Positions 27,070 to 36,467 of a DNA stretch of 64,000 bases are shown piece by piece. The notes under the pieces were generated by a model. It searched no databases. It was not told the origin of the DNA and saw only the letters and a list, made by a program, of their open reading frames with translations. The stretch is taken from contig JBATUR010000044.1 in the NCBI GenBank assembly GCA_049671305.1, forward strand, positions 1 to 64,000, written 5' to 3'. Each line of letters begins with the position of its first letter. The stretch's first letter is position 1. The translations under genes and the position numbers were made by a program. The DNA is from CADCTM01 sp049671305 (GTDB lineage: Bacteria; Cyanobacteriota; Cyanobacteriia; Cyanobacteriales; Coleofasciculaceae).

Positions 27070-27172
27070 GACAAAAGCTATTGACGAGTGCCAAGTAATA
27101 GTTAACAATCAATATTTGAGATCAGGTGCATTTTAAGACTTGCTGCTTACTCTGAAAAATGCTGGGTAGGAA

Positions 27173-27343
27173 TTGAAGAACCTGAAAAATCGTTTAATTC
27201 AAGTAACACTGCCTTATACCGTTGGCTTTATGATTGCTAGTATCAGCTACACACAGGGCTTTAACCCTTTCTTTTGTTTTGTTATTGGTGAAACTGTGGC
27301 TTTGTTTGCTGGAATATTAGTACGTTTTTTGATTAAATTTTGA
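27173..27343 (+). CDS. Possible 56-aa small membrane protein
   Basis: From TTG 27173 the frame stays open for 56 codons: a basic N-terminus (LKNLKNRLIQVTLPYTVG), a central SYTQGFNPFFCF, and a hydrophobic end (VIGETVALFAGILVRFLIKF). Two membrane spans are plausible. A GGTAGGAA stretch lies just ahead but too close to the TTG for a good ribosome site; ATG 27230 is the alternative start (37 residues). No family is recognised. Coding is suggested by the composition and the sensible topology. Confidence 0.4.
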   Translation: MKNLKNRLIQVTLPYTVGFMIASISYTQGFNPFFCFVIGETVALFAGILVRFLIKF

Positions 27344-27369
27344 GACAATAAAAAATGCTGTAGCAATGT

Positions 27370-30126
27370 TTAAGATATAACAACATTAGATGATTGGGCA
27401 AGCTTTGCCACAATACTTACTAACTCATTAGGATCGAAAGGCTTAGATAAATGAATTTGAAAACCAGCTTCTATAGCGAGTTGGTAGTCAGACTTGCTAG
27501 CATAAGCAGTCAGTGCTAGGGCGGGAATAAATCTCTGTGGCGCGTCTAATTCCCGGACTTTGCCAATAAATGTATAGCCGTCAACATTGGGCATTCCAAT
27601 ATCACTAATTAATAGATCAAATCTTGACTGTAAAAGTAGACTCAAAGCTGTGGTGGCGCTACTTGCTGCAGTTACTTGTGCCCCATTTTGTTCGAGAATT
27701 GTTGTTAGCAAATCTCTGGCGTCGGCTTCGTCTTCTACAATTAATATTCGTAAGTTTGTTAATGATACCAACGATTGACTATTAGCCGATTCTTGATCTG
27801 ATTCTGCTTGCTCAAATGTTGCTGCTTCTGTTTCACTAATTTTTGATTTCAAGACATCACCCAGAGGTAATTCTACGGTAAAAGTTGAACCCAAACCATC
27901 GCCTGGACTATCAGCTTTAACAATGCCGCCGTGCAACTCTACCAAATAACGCACTAGCGCCAAACCTAATCCTAACCCGCCATAATTCCTAGTTGTGCTG
28001 TTATTTTCTTGGCGGAAGCGCTCAAAAACATAGGGCAGAAACTCAGGAGAAATGCCTTTACCTGTGTCCTTAACTTGAATTTGGGCGTAGGTGCTTGTAC
28101 CATTAACAGCAACTGTCTGCAAACATACTTCAACTTGCCCACCATTTGGAGTAAACTTAATCGCATTAGAGAGTAAGTTCAAAACCACCTGCTGTAAGCG
28201 GTTATAATCAGCCCAAATGGTGAGAGCTGAAGTATTAACCAAAAGTTGCATCTTTTTTGCTTCAGCCGCAGGGCGCACAGCATCAAGTGCCATTTCAATT
28301 ACACCATGCAAGTCACAAGGTTGGGCAGCGATATGTAACTTGCCGGTCATAATGCGCGAGACATCTAAGATATCTTCAATTAATTTCGACAAAGCCCGCG
28401 TATTGCGATCAATTGTTTCTAAGCCACGCCCCATTTTTTCGGCATCCATTTTGCGGGTTCTCAGTAGCTGAGTCCAGCCCAGCATGGCATTTAAAGGGGT
28501 GCGTAATTCGTGGGACAAAGTTGCTAAAAATTCATCTTTGATGCGGTTGGCGGCTTCTGCAGTGTTAAGTGCTGCCTCACTTTCTGCCCTTGCTTGTCGT
28601 TCTGCAGTATAAGCAAGTTCGGCAATTTGTTGAGCAGATTGAGTTTCTTGATAGAGCCTAGCATTGTCAACAGCGATCGCAACACGCTGTGCCAAATCTT
28701 CAACTAAGGCTAAATCAGCCTCATTATAACAACGCTCAGACTCAGTACTCAGCAAGGTAATTGCTCCCAAAATCTGACCCCGTGCTAGTAAGGGGACAAA
28801 CATTGCCGACTTCAAACCCAACTCATGCAAGAGTTGCAGATGTTCGTCATTTTGAGCAAATTCTTGCAAATGGGTGTCTGTAATTAAAGCCGACAGCTTT
28901 GATTTTCCTGTCTGCAAAACTCGTGCCACGCCTTGATTATGATCAATTTTGGCAGGATAGCGGCGATTTAGCTCCCAGCCTAACTGCTGTTTTGATGCCT
29001 CCTGATGAGCGATCGCCACACGAGTAATTACTTGTTCCTGCAAAATATCAACCATACACCAGTCCGCCAAAAACGGCACAGCTAGCCCTGCCACCTTAGT
29101 AAAAGTCGCCTCATAATCTAAAGATGAAGCCAGTTCCCTACTTGCTTGAGCCAAAAATGCCGATTTTTGCCCTTGTGCCTCAGCCTCACGCCGTCCCGCT
29201 TGTTCAGCAATTAGTTTTTCTCGTTCTTGTTCAGCCAACTTACGATCAGTAATATCTTGAACTAAGGCGACAAAATAATTAATTGAGCCATCTGTACGAC
29301 GCACACAATTTACTGAAATACTGGCATAAAATACCTCACCATTTTTACGGATAAAGCGCTTATCCATCGAGTAGGATTCGCTATTTCCTGCCAAAAGTTG
29401 ATTAAAATTTTCTAAATCTGTTGGCAAATCATCTGGATAAGTTAATTCAACCCAAGTCATTTGCAGCAATTCAGCCTGTGTATAGCCAAAAATTTCTGCT
29501 ATTTTCTGATTAACTTCTAGCCAGCCTTTTTCTGGTGAAGTCATGGCAATTCCAATCAACGGCGACTCAAAATATTTACGCAATGTTGCTTCACTTTGCC
29601 GTAAAGACTCTTCTATCTTTTCCCGTTCAACGATTTGCTCTCTTAAAAACTTATTGGCTTCTCCTAATTGAGCAGTTCTTTCCTGTACTCTTTGTTCCAA
29701 CTGTTGAGCAAACTTGCGTAATTCTGCCTCGGCTTTTTTTCGTTTAACTCGTTCTTCTGATTCACGTAATGCCCGCTCAATAGCAGGAACAAGTCGCTCT
29801 AAGCGTTGTTTTAACACATAATCCGTTGCGCCTTTTTTGAGAGTTTCAATTGCTAACTCTTCGCCTAAAGTTGCGGAAACAAAAATAAATGGCAGTTCCG
29901 GACGCCTATCATGTGCCAACTCCAAAGCTGTAATACCATCAAAAGCGGGTAGTGAGTAGTCAGAAAGAATCAAATCAAAGCAACTATTTTCTAAAGCATT
30001 CAAGAAATCTGCTTCGGTTTCTACCCGCATCACTTCTGCTTTTATCTTACCCTCGCCCAGATACATTTGGATAAGTTCGTAATCAATTAAACTGTCTTCA
30101 AGTAGAAGGATATGCAGTAGTTTCAT
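27370..30126 (-). CDS. Hybrid sensor histidine kinase (REC-PAS-GAF-HK-REC)
   Basis: A 918-residue cytoplasmic signalling protein. In order: receiver domain (3-120, phospho-acceptor D56 in LILSDYSLP), coiled coil (about 130-175), PAS (about 178-295, ending in the PAC-type ALVQDITDRK), GAF (about 325-490), HisKA with the H-box FLATLSHELRTPLN (about 530), HATPase with NAIKFTPNGG and GLGLALVRYLVELHGG, then a C-terminal receiver (about 795-912, Asp in LLISDIGMP). The leading receiver suggests control by another kinase. No membrane spans are present. It lies downstream of the Rcp1-like pair on the same strand after a 195-base gap, so the three may form a phosphorelay. Confidence 0.9.
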   Translation of the reverse strand: MKLLHILLLEDSLIDYELIQMYLGEGKIKAEVMRVETEADFLNALENSCFDLILSDYSLPAFDGITALELAHDRRPELPFIFVSATLGEELAIETLKKGATDYVLKQRLERLVPAIERALRESEERVKRKKAEAELRKFAQQLEQRVQERTAQLGEANKFLREQIVEREKIEESLRQSEATLRKYFESPLIGIAMTSPEKGWLEVNQKIAEIFGYTQAELLQMTWVELTYPDDLPTDLENFNQLLAGNSESYSMDKRFIRKNGEVFYASISVNCVRRTDGSINYFVALVQDITDRKLAEQEREKLIAEQAGRREAEAQGQKSAFLAQASRELASSLDYEATFTKVAGLAVPFLADWCMVDILQEQVITRVAIAHQEASKQQLGWELNRRYPAKIDHNQGVARVLQTGKSKLSALITDTHLQEFAQNDEHLQLLHELGLKSAMFVPLLARGQILGAITLLSTESERCYNEADLALVEDLAQRVAIAVDNARLYQETQSAQQIAELAYTAERQARAESEAALNTAEAANRIKDEFLATLSHELRTPLNAMLGWTQLLRTRKMDAEKMGRGLETIDRNTRALSKLIEDILDVSRIMTGKLHIAAQPCDLHGVIEMALDAVRPAAEAKKMQLLVNTSALTIWADYNRLQQVVLNLLSNAIKFTPNGGQVEVCLQTVAVNGTSTYAQIQVKDTGKGISPEFLPYVFERFRQENNSTTRNYGGLGLGLALVRYLVELHGGIVKADSPGDGLGSTFTVELPLGDVLKSKISETEAATFEQAESDQESANSQSLVSLTNLRILIVEDEADARDLLTTILEQNGAQVTAASSATTALSLLLQSRFDLLISDIGMPNVDGYTFIGKVRELDAPQRFIPALALTAYASKSDYQLAIEAGFQIHLSKPFDPNELVSIVAKLAQSSNVVIS

Positions 30127-30321
30127 CTTTCAATTAAAAATAAAAGTTACCAGTTAAAAAAGCAGAAACGAGTGAATTTGTTTGGTAGATTACATTATTT
30201 TTTTACTTGTGTTACATTAAAACGGGCTGCGCTTTACTACAAAGAAAAGAATTCAAATATACTTAAGATTTAATTTATATACTTCCGGGGAAATACTGTA
30301 ACAACGACTACCTCTTAATTA

Positions 30322-30786
30322 TTAAGGATTACGTCGAGAAGGTAAAGAACCAAGTGGTGGCTGATTAACCACAGCCCAAAATAACCCTAATTCTTTAATA
30401 GTATCCACAAATTCATGGAAGTTAACTGGCTTAACAACATAAGCATTTGTACCCAAATCGTAACTTTTAATTAAATCTTGCTCCTCACGGGAGGAAGTCA
30501 GTATAGCGACTGGCACTCGTCTCAATTCTGAATCTGATTTTAGTTGTGCCAATACTTCCAAACCATCCACCTTTGGTAACTTTAAGTCAAGTAGTACGAC
30601 AGCGGGATGACCTTCCATTCTTAATCTAAACACACCTCGACGATATAAATAGTCTAAGGCTTCTTCGCCATCACGGACAACTACAACTTCATTTGCCAGG
30701 TGATTTTCTTCTAAGGCTGTCAAAATTAATTCAACATCGTTTTGACTGTCTTCAACCAGCAATATTCTTCTTAATTCTTGCTGCAT
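30322..30786 (-). CDS. Rcp1-like single-domain response regulator
   Basis: A 154-residue receiver domain without output. The acidic pocket is VEDSQND, the phospho-acceptor is D67 in VVLLDLKLPKVDG, and the switch residues are in AILTSSREE and the lysine of VVKPVNF. The DYLYRRG insertion is typical of Rcp1, the partner of cyanobacterial phytochrome Cph1. Its start overlaps the end of the upstream kinase gene by 16 bases, so kinase and regulator are translationally coupled and are presumably cognate. Confidence 0.9.
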   Translation of the reverse strand: MQQELRRILLVEDSQNDVELILTALEENHLANEVVVVRDGEEALDYLYRRGVFRLRMEGHPAVVLLDLKLPKVDGLEVLAQLKSDSELRRVPVAILTSSREEQDLIKSYDLGTNAYVVKPVNFHEFVDTIKELGLFWAVVNQPPLGSLPSRRNP

Positions 30787-33068
30787 TTTTCTTCCCTTTC
30801 TAAATATTCTGGCAACGAAAAATAGACAGTAGTGCCACGATCAACTACCGATTCTGCCCAAGCTTGACCTTGATGGCGATGGATAATTCTACGGACATTA
30901 GCCAGTCCAATTCCTGTGCCTTTAAACTGCTCTTCGCTATGTAAACGTTGGAACACACCAAAGAGTTTGTGAACATACCGCATATCAAATCCTACGCCAT
31001 TATCCTCAATAAAAAATACTGTTTCTAGTTCTTTTTTGAAACTGCCGATTTTGATGGTTGTATAATCACGGTTCTGGGTATATTTAAGAGCATTATCGAT
31101 TAAATTGTTCCAAACTAATCGTAACATAGCCGGATCAGCTTGCACCTTGGGTAAGGCTTCAATTTGCCAGTCAATAATTCGCTCTTTAGTTTCTGGCTCA
31201 ATATCTTTTTTTACTTCTTTGACAAGTTGATTCATGTCAATTATTGTAGAACGGAGTTCGGTGCGCCCCATGCGAGAAAAGGCAAGCAAATCATCAATTA
31301 ATATTCCCGCGTGTTTGGTAGTTTTGATAATAGTATTTAAGTAACGCAGACTAGTTTCATCAAGTGTTGTAGCTGTACGTTTTTGTAGCAGTTCTACATA
31401 ACCACTAATATGCCGCAGAGGTGCGCGTAAATCGTGGGAAACCGAATAGGAAAATGATTCAAGTTCTTGATTTGCCGCTGCTAGTTGAGCCGTGCGTTCT
31501 TCAACTTTTTTTTCTAAAATCTCATTAAATTGCTGAATTTTTGCTTCTGCTAATTTACGCTCAGTCAGGTCGAGAACAAAGCTAACGGCATTTTGTTTTG
31601 AGTCTTCTAATAGGGCACTAACTAGCAAAATTGGTACGCGGATGCCATCTTTACGGATGTATTCTTTCTCGAAGGGGGCGGCGACACCAGTGGCTAAAAG
31701 TTGTTGCTGCGATCGCTTATCTACTAATTCATACCCTGGTGGCGTCATGGTATCCCAACGAACTTTTCCCTGTTGCAACTCTTCCTTTGTATAGCCCACC
31801 ATCTTCAAGAAGGCATCATTAGCATCCAAAATTCTGCCGCTCAAATCAGGGAAAATAATGCCAATAATATTTGCTTCAAATAAGCGTCTAAACTTAGCTT
31901 CACTACTACGCAACTGATTTTCTAATTGCTTGCGTTCTGTTAAATCTATAACAAAACTTACACCTTGCTCCTGAGAACCATCTAAAAAAGTACCACCAAT
32001 CAAAATTGGAAAACGCTTACCTTCTTTACAAATGTATTCTTTTTCAAAAGGAGTACAAGCGCCAGTAGCTTTAATTTCCTCAATTGCCTGCAAATCCAAA
32101 TAACGATATTCTGGTGGCGTCATTTCTTGCCAACGGACTTTGCCTTGCTCTAATTCTTGGCGTGTATAACCAGTCATTTCTAAAAAAGTATCGTTGGCAT
32201 CGCTAATGTTGCCTTTAACATCCCAAAAAATTACCCCCATCATGCTAGCAGTGGCAAAGTGCTTATAACGGGCATCACTTTCTCGTAGTGCTAACTCGTT
32301 TTGCTTACGCTCGGTGATATCTTCGGAAATACCTGCAACACGGATCGTATTTCCCATGTCATCTCGGATCGGGAAACTGCGATCGCGTATCCAGCAAACT
32401 GTGCCATCTGGTCGTACAATACGATATTCTTCGTCAAGTCCTGACCATAACTGCTTTAACCAAGCTGCCTGCACACGCTCTCGATCACGCGGATCAATTG
32501 CTTCGATCCATTCTTGGGTATTTGCCTTCAAGCTTTCGCCGCTACGTCCCCAAACCTTCTCGTATGAAGGACTGACGTAACTCACGCGGTTCGACTTAGG
32601 TTCAAAAATCCAAAATACGTCTTGGATATGTTCTGCCATTTGAGCAAATCGCTCTTCACTTTCGCGTAATTCTGCGGCGTTTATCTGTGCCTCAATTAAG
32701 TTCTGCTCAAGCCGTCGTTTCGCGGTATATAATGCTCCCAAGGCAACGCTGATTAGTATTCCTTCTAGGGTAAATAGCAGCAGTCGCAGACTATCACTGA
32801 AGTCGAGTTGCAGAGAATGAGCCGGCGGCACAAAAAAGTAAGCGCCAATTAAGGCAGATAATATGGTGGCGAGAAGTCCGCAGTTTTTGCCACCGTACCA
32901 AGCACTGAAAATTACTGCCCCAAAAAATAGCAGAAATGGTGATTTGCTGATGGCAACCCAAGGATCTAGCCATAGAATCAGCATCAAAGCGATCGCCACA
33001 CTAACCACAGCCACACCATAGCGCTGCAGCCAAAAGCTTACCTTACTATCATCCTCTCGTTTTTTCAC
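30771..33068 (-). CDS. Membrane-anchored PAS histidine kinase (DUF4118-PAS3-HK)
   Basis: A 765-residue kinase. The N-terminal 110 residues carry three or four membrane helices of the DUF4118 (KdpD-like) type, including FFGAVIFSAWYGGKNCGLLAT. Three PAS/PAC repeats follow (about 130-260, 262-380, 385-505); PAS 2 and PAS 3 are near-duplicates sharing Y-T-[RK]-[QE]-E-L-[EQ]-Q-G-K-V-R-W. HisKA has YSVSHDLRAPLRH (about 545), the Cph1 type of H-box, and HATPase ends near 757. The PAS domains show no flavin or haem motif I can assign, so the signal is unknown. The response regulator overlaps its 3' end by 16 bases. Confidence 0.9.
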   Translation of the reverse strand: MKKREDDSKVSFWLQRYGVAVVSVAIALMLILWLDPWVAISKSPFLLFFGAVIFSAWYGGKNCGLLATILSALIGAYFFVPPAHSLQLDFSDSLRLLLFTLEGILISVALGALYTAKRRLEQNLIEAQINAAELRESEERFAQMAEHIQDVFWIFEPKSNRVSYVSPSYEKVWGRSGESLKANTQEWIEAIDPRDRERVQAAWLKQLWSGLDEEYRIVRPDGTVCWIRDRSFPIRDDMGNTIRVAGISEDITERKQNELALRESDARYKHFATASMMGVIFWDVKGNISDANDTFLEMTGYTRQELEQGKVRWQEMTPPEYRYLDLQAIEEIKATGACTPFEKEYICKEGKRFPILIGGTFLDGSQEQGVSFVIDLTERKQLENQLRSSEAKFRRLFEANIIGIIFPDLSGRILDANDAFLKMVGYTKEELQQGKVRWDTMTPPGYELVDKRSQQQLLATGVAAPFEKEYIRKDGIRVPILLVSALLEDSKQNAVSFVLDLTERKLAEAKIQQFNEILEKKVEERTAQLAAANQELESFSYSVSHDLRAPLRHISGYVELLQKRTATTLDETSLRYLNTIIKTTKHAGILIDDLLAFSRMGRTELRSTIIDMNQLVKEVKKDIEPETKERIIDWQIEALPKVQADPAMLRLVWNNLIDNALKYTQNRDYTTIKIGSFKKELETVFFIEDNGVGFDMRYVHKLFGVFQRLHSEEQFKGTGIGLANVRRIIHRHQGQAWAESVVDRGTTVYFSLPEYLEREEKCSKN

Positions 33069-33322
33069 AGCTTGTTAGTCAGAGCTATTTGTCCAAAGTT
33101 CTAATCAGAGCTTCACAACAGACTTTTCTCTACTCCTAAAAGTATTAAAGTGTCCCTAGACAGATTTCAGCGTCTTAAACTCCGAGAGTCAATCTTCCTC
33201 TAGATAGATTGACTTGATTTTCCTCAATTTAAAATTTAGCAATCTCCTATTTTTTTTGACCTAATTCGATTATATTAAGAAATATTATAAACTCCAAGAA
33301 ATCTGGAAATCCATCAACGATT

Positions 33323-33805
33323 ATGTCTGACCAGCCTTTAGGTAAACCCCGTCCGCTTTGGCAAGTAATAGCTTTTTCTGTTGTCAGTTGCCTACTCTAT
33401 TACGGCTGGTACAAGTGGATAATCCAAGAAGAACTGAGGCGTTACAATGGCTATGGATGGTCAGGAACACTATCTTTATTACCCTTTGTTTTGGGCGTAG
33501 CTGTTCCCCAAGCTTTACGTTTGTTTGATCCAGATGTACCCGATTCGTTTGGTTGGTTTTCCTTATTAGGTGTTGCCTGGATCTACATCGTCCAATTTAA
33601 ATTGTACCGAACAGTTAACCAACTTTATTGTCAAGACGGATTGAAAGCACCGCTTATTGTTTGGTGGATGTTTGTACCAGGATTAAATTTAGTTGTTGGC
33701 TTAAGACAAATTCATTTCTTAAGCGAATATTGGGCAAAAAAGCAGGAGATTACTGTTAAAGATCCAATTGCAGAAAGTTTACCTTTTCTAAGTGCTAATG
33801 CCTGA
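33323..33805 (+). CDS. Small integral membrane protein of unknown function
   Basis: A 160-residue protein with about four hydrophobic segments (17-30, 47-65, 78-95 and 110-125) and Trp/Tyr-rich edges such as YYGWYKWII and YNGYGWSGTLSLLPFV. The pattern resembles DUF4234-type membrane proteins but I cannot assign it firmly. It is monocistronic, divergent from the kinase block, with a 254-base spacer upstream. Confidence 0.6.
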   Translation: MSDQPLGKPRPLWQVIAFSVVSCLLYYGWYKWIIQEELRRYNGYGWSGTLSLLPFVLGVAVPQALRLFDPDVPDSFGWFSLLGVAWIYIVQFKLYRTVNQLYCQDGLKAPLIVWWMFVPGLNLVVGLRQIHFLSEYWAKKQEITVKDPIAESLPFLSANA

Positions 33806-33846
33806 AACTGTTGTTATGCCGATTCTTAATGTGTAGTAAAATAAAG

Positions 33847-33886
33847 ACCCTCTCCCCCAGCCACTCTCCCACAAGGGGAGAGGGGA
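33847..33886. repeat. C/G-rich hairpin repeat (CCCTCTCCC type)
   Basis: CCCTCTCCCC near 33848 pairs with GGGGAGAGGGG near 33875, enclosing a second pair CTCTCCC/GGGGAGAG. Such purine/pyrimidine palindromes are dispersed in cyanobacterial intergenic regions. Here it separates two convergent genes and may act as a terminator. Related GAGGAGAGGAGAG sequence follows at about 33933. Confidence 0.5.
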
Positions 33887-33962
33887 GCAAGAAGGAGTTC
33901 GTCGTAGTCGTCGTTGGCTCCCTTTCTATTACGAGGAGAGGAGAGAGAGTAATATTAGCCAT

Positions 33963-34811
33963 TTACAAAGCTTGGCGTCGCAAAAAAGGTAACAAAACCT
34001 CACTAAACTTTCCAGCCCAATGTTCTTGAGGGTAATGTCCTGCCTGTTCAAACTCAACAAGTTCGCCATTTTTAAGAACTTTCACAAATTCTTGAGCGTG
34101 GTTAGAAGTTAACCAAGGGTCTTTCATTCCCCAAAAAAGTAAAGTTGGTTGTTCCCAATTAACAAAGCCTTTTTCAATTTCTGCCATTGACTGTTTCATC
34201 TGCATATTTTTGACAGTTGCTAACAGACTACGCCCAACATCAGAACTTTTAAGAAAGGGCTTCCGGTAAACATCCAAATACTTATCTTCAATTTGATAAC
34301 GGCAACCAGCTTCTAGTGTACGATCAACAAGTAGCGGGTCTTGAGTTAACATATCGCCGACCAAAGGTATGCCCCATTGTTGCATTTTCCAAGGTAATTT
34401 TGCTGCTGAAGAAAGAGGTGTATTGAGAATAACCAAGCGTTCAATTTGTTCGGGATGACGCAGTGCATATTGAAGCCCCATAGAACCAAGAAAACCTTGG
34501 ACAATTAAATAAAATTTCTCAATTTTCAGAGTTTTGAGAAATTCTGCCAAAGCCTCAATAAAAGCATCAGGTGTATAGGCAAAGTTACGAGGTTCGGGTT
34601 TAGCAGACAAGCCAGATCCAATCCAGTCAGGGGCAATTGCTCTAAAGCCTTTTTCAGCTAAATCGGGCATCAATTCACACCAGCAAAAACTTTGGGAAGG
34701 TAAGCCATGAAGCAATAGGATTGGTGGTTTAGTGCTTTCACTCTTTGGGTTGGCTTCCCGATAAAACCATTCTAGCGAGCCGACTTTTATTGATTGTTCG
34801 CTTATAACCAC
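33963..34811 (-). CDS. Alpha/beta hydrolase (haloalkane-dehalogenase/MenH-like group)
   Basis: A 282-residue alpha/beta hydrolase. The oxyanion region is LLLHGLPSQSF (about 32-42), followed by APDWIGSGLSAKP. At the nucleophile elbow the expected G-x-[SD]-x-G reads IVQGFLGSMG (about 104-113): the residue after VQG is Phe, so a canonical nucleophile is not obvious. The late His is in FEQAGHYPQEHW (about 258). It resembles cyanobacterial proteins annotated as haloalkane dehalogenase-like or as plastid-type hydrolases. The activity is uncertain, and could be altered or lost. Confidence 0.7.
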   Translation of the reverse strand: MVISEQSIKVGSLEWFYREANPKSESTKPPILLLHGLPSQSFCWCELMPDLAEKGFRAIAPDWIGSGLSAKPEPRNFAYTPDAFIEALAEFLKTLKIEKFYLIVQGFLGSMGLQYALRHPEQIERLVILNTPLSSAAKLPWKMQQWGIPLVGDMLTQDPLLVDRTLEAGCRYQIEDKYLDVYRKPFLKSSDVGRSLLATVKNMQMKQSMAEIEKGFVNWEQPTLLFWGMKDPWLTSNHAQEFVKVLKNGELVEFEQAGHYPQEHWAGKFSEVLLPFLRRQAL

Positions 34812-34961
34812 TTTTATTTCCTAAATTATTTATTGTGGTTTGAGCTTACCGCCCACGGGGTCACAAGAGCAAGCTTCTGTCATTTAAAATTCAGTTATTA
34901 ATTGAGAAGTAACTCTATAATTCAATCCAAGTCCATTAATTGCAGGAAGGAGTATGGTAAA

Positions 34962-35375
34962 GTGAATGCCGTTGAACAGGCAAAAAGCCTAGAAATTGCC
35001 AGCAAAATTGCGGCGGTTGTCAATTTATTTAAGGCGGAATTTCCAGATGCTTCATCGGATCTGAAACCTTGGCGCAATGATCCTGATACAAGAGAGTTGG
35101 TTGATCCTGATTCAATTGATATTGGTTTTCACTTACCTGGTTGGAGTCGCAAGTTTCAAAGTCGTAGTCTTTTAGTTCAGATTCGTTTTTATGAAGATCA
35201 AGGCAGCAACTCTCGACGTGCCATTGGTATGCAAATCGAAGGATTTGACCATCGCGGCAAGCCCTGGTGTCTCTCAACGGTTGATCAGTGGCAGTTTGTG
35301 GGCGAGTCTCAACCTAGCGCTGAGGTTGGGGAAAAGCTTAAACAGTTTTGTCGGGAAGTTTTGAGTATCTTTTAA
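34962..35375 (+). CDS. Conserved hypothetical protein
   Basis: A 137-residue soluble protein from GTG 34962, which has AGGAAGGAG about 11 bases upstream; an earlier in-frame ATG at 34902 would add 20 residues with no ribosome site. The N-terminus is helical (AVEQAKSLEIASKIAAVVNLFKAEFP) and the rest is beta-rich, with IDIGFHLPGWSRKFQSRSLL and RAIGMQIEGFDHRGKPW. I recognise no family or catalytic motif. Confidence 0.6.
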   Translation: MNAVEQAKSLEIASKIAAVVNLFKAEFPDASSDLKPWRNDPDTRELVDPDSIDIGFHLPGWSRKFQSRSLLVQIRFYEDQGSNSRRAIGMQIEGFDHRGKPWCLSTVDQWQFVGESQPSAEVGEKLKQFCREVLSIF

Positions 35376-35407
35376 GTCGGGTGGCGTTTCCTGACGCTTG
35401 GCAATGT

Positions 35408-35908
35408 TTAGCTATCTTGAATTGAAGGAGATGTTGCTAGAGTAACTGCCGCTTTTTGCATGATTTCGATGTCTAATTGTGACCAATTTCGAGTGTCTTG
35501 GCAATGATGGGCGACTAGAAGCCCCCAGAGTCTTTTGTTATTATTAATTAAAACTGGCACGACTAAATTAGCGCGGACTTTCATATTTCTCAGAAAATCT
35601 CTATGGCAAATTGCGATGGGTTCTGTTTCAATGTTAGCGATCGCTCTGACTCGTCCAGCTTCATACAAAGCCGCATATTCGCCATTAAAACATTGATCGG
35701 GTCCTGTGCTGCCAAAAATTGAGAACTTGCTATCACTAAGCGATTCAAAGGTTACCCGTCCTTCCCACTCACAATAAAAGTAGTATAAAACGACACGATC
35801 AACTTGTAGAAAGTCTCTTAAATAGTTTGTCGTTTTTTGAACTAAAGTATCACGAGCTAAAGTCGTACTCAGACGGTCAAAAACTTTTTGCAAACCCGGA
35901 TCGGACAT
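35408..35908 (-). CDS. Single-domain DXCF-type cyanobacteriochrome (bilin-binding GAF)
   Basis: A 166-residue protein made of one GAF domain. It carries both bilin-linkage signatures of DXCF cyanobacteriochromes: the second-Cys motif DQCF (D71-F74, Cys73) and the canonical Cys-His pair C101-H102 in IAICHRDFL. Between and after them are YEAGRVRAIANI, VRANLVVPV and LWGLLVAHHC, the standard bilin-pocket frame. Such domains bind phycocyanobilin or phycoviolobilin and switch between two colours, often blue and green. There is no kinase, cyclase or methyl-accepting output. ATG 35908 is chosen; a GTG five codons upstream has its ribosome site too close. Neighbours give no cognate partner. Confidence 0.8.
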   Translation of the reverse strand: MSDPGLQKVFDRLSTTLARDTLVQKTTNYLRDFLQVDRVVLYYFYCEWEGRVTFESLSDSKFSIFGSTGPDQCFNGEYAALYEAGRVRAIANIETEPIAICHRDFLRNMKVRANLVVPVLINNNKRLWGLLVAHHCQDTRNWSQLDIEIMQKAAVTLATSPSIQDS

Positions 35909-36467
35909 GAGATATTTTGTCACTCCTCAGAAACACTAGGGGATTTTGGCATAAATCGCACAAAGCTACGCTACTTATGAGAGGAAATAGTTGGATTTTG
36001 AGAACTACTTTTGCTCAAAAAAGCCTGAAATAACTAAAATCCCAAAATAGCCCCGACTACTAATTTTAGGAATAGTTAATTTAATTAAAAACCAAAGAGC
36101 CACTCTTTTAATTGCTTTTACGATAAAAATAATCTTTTTTTAATTGTCTATCCAAACTAGCATTATTTAGATTTTGCCCATCTCCACACAAAGACGGTTA
36201 TTTATGTTAAGCATTACTGTATAGATGAAAACAATCGTTCCTAATTTTAGGTAGGTTCTATTAATAAACTCAGTCTAGAGATAGAATGACTTCAATAAAT
36301 TTAAATGTTGCCCAAGAGGCTTAATTCTTCTTAACATAAATCAGGGCAGGAGGCGATGACGCCCACGCTGATCGCTTAAACTGATCAAACATCCACTGTG
36401 AAAGCACCAATGCTGGCTGATGAGTAGGTGCTAACGCTCCCGGCACATCTACGCTTACATAAGGTTT
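35909..36467. other. Spacer between cyanobacteriochrome and multi-GAF genes
   Basis: About 560 bases, divergent promoters on both sides. I see no gene. From 36350 to 36450 are short GC-rich patches (GGCGATGACGCCCACGCTGATC, split by AT-rich DNA, and TGCTAACGCTCCCGGCACATC) like dispersed cyanobacterial repeats. Confidence 0.4.

Noticed and set aside
36350..36467. Riboswitch in front of the multi-GAF gene
   Set aside because: The GC-rich patches do not form a recognisable aptamer and look like dispersed repeats.
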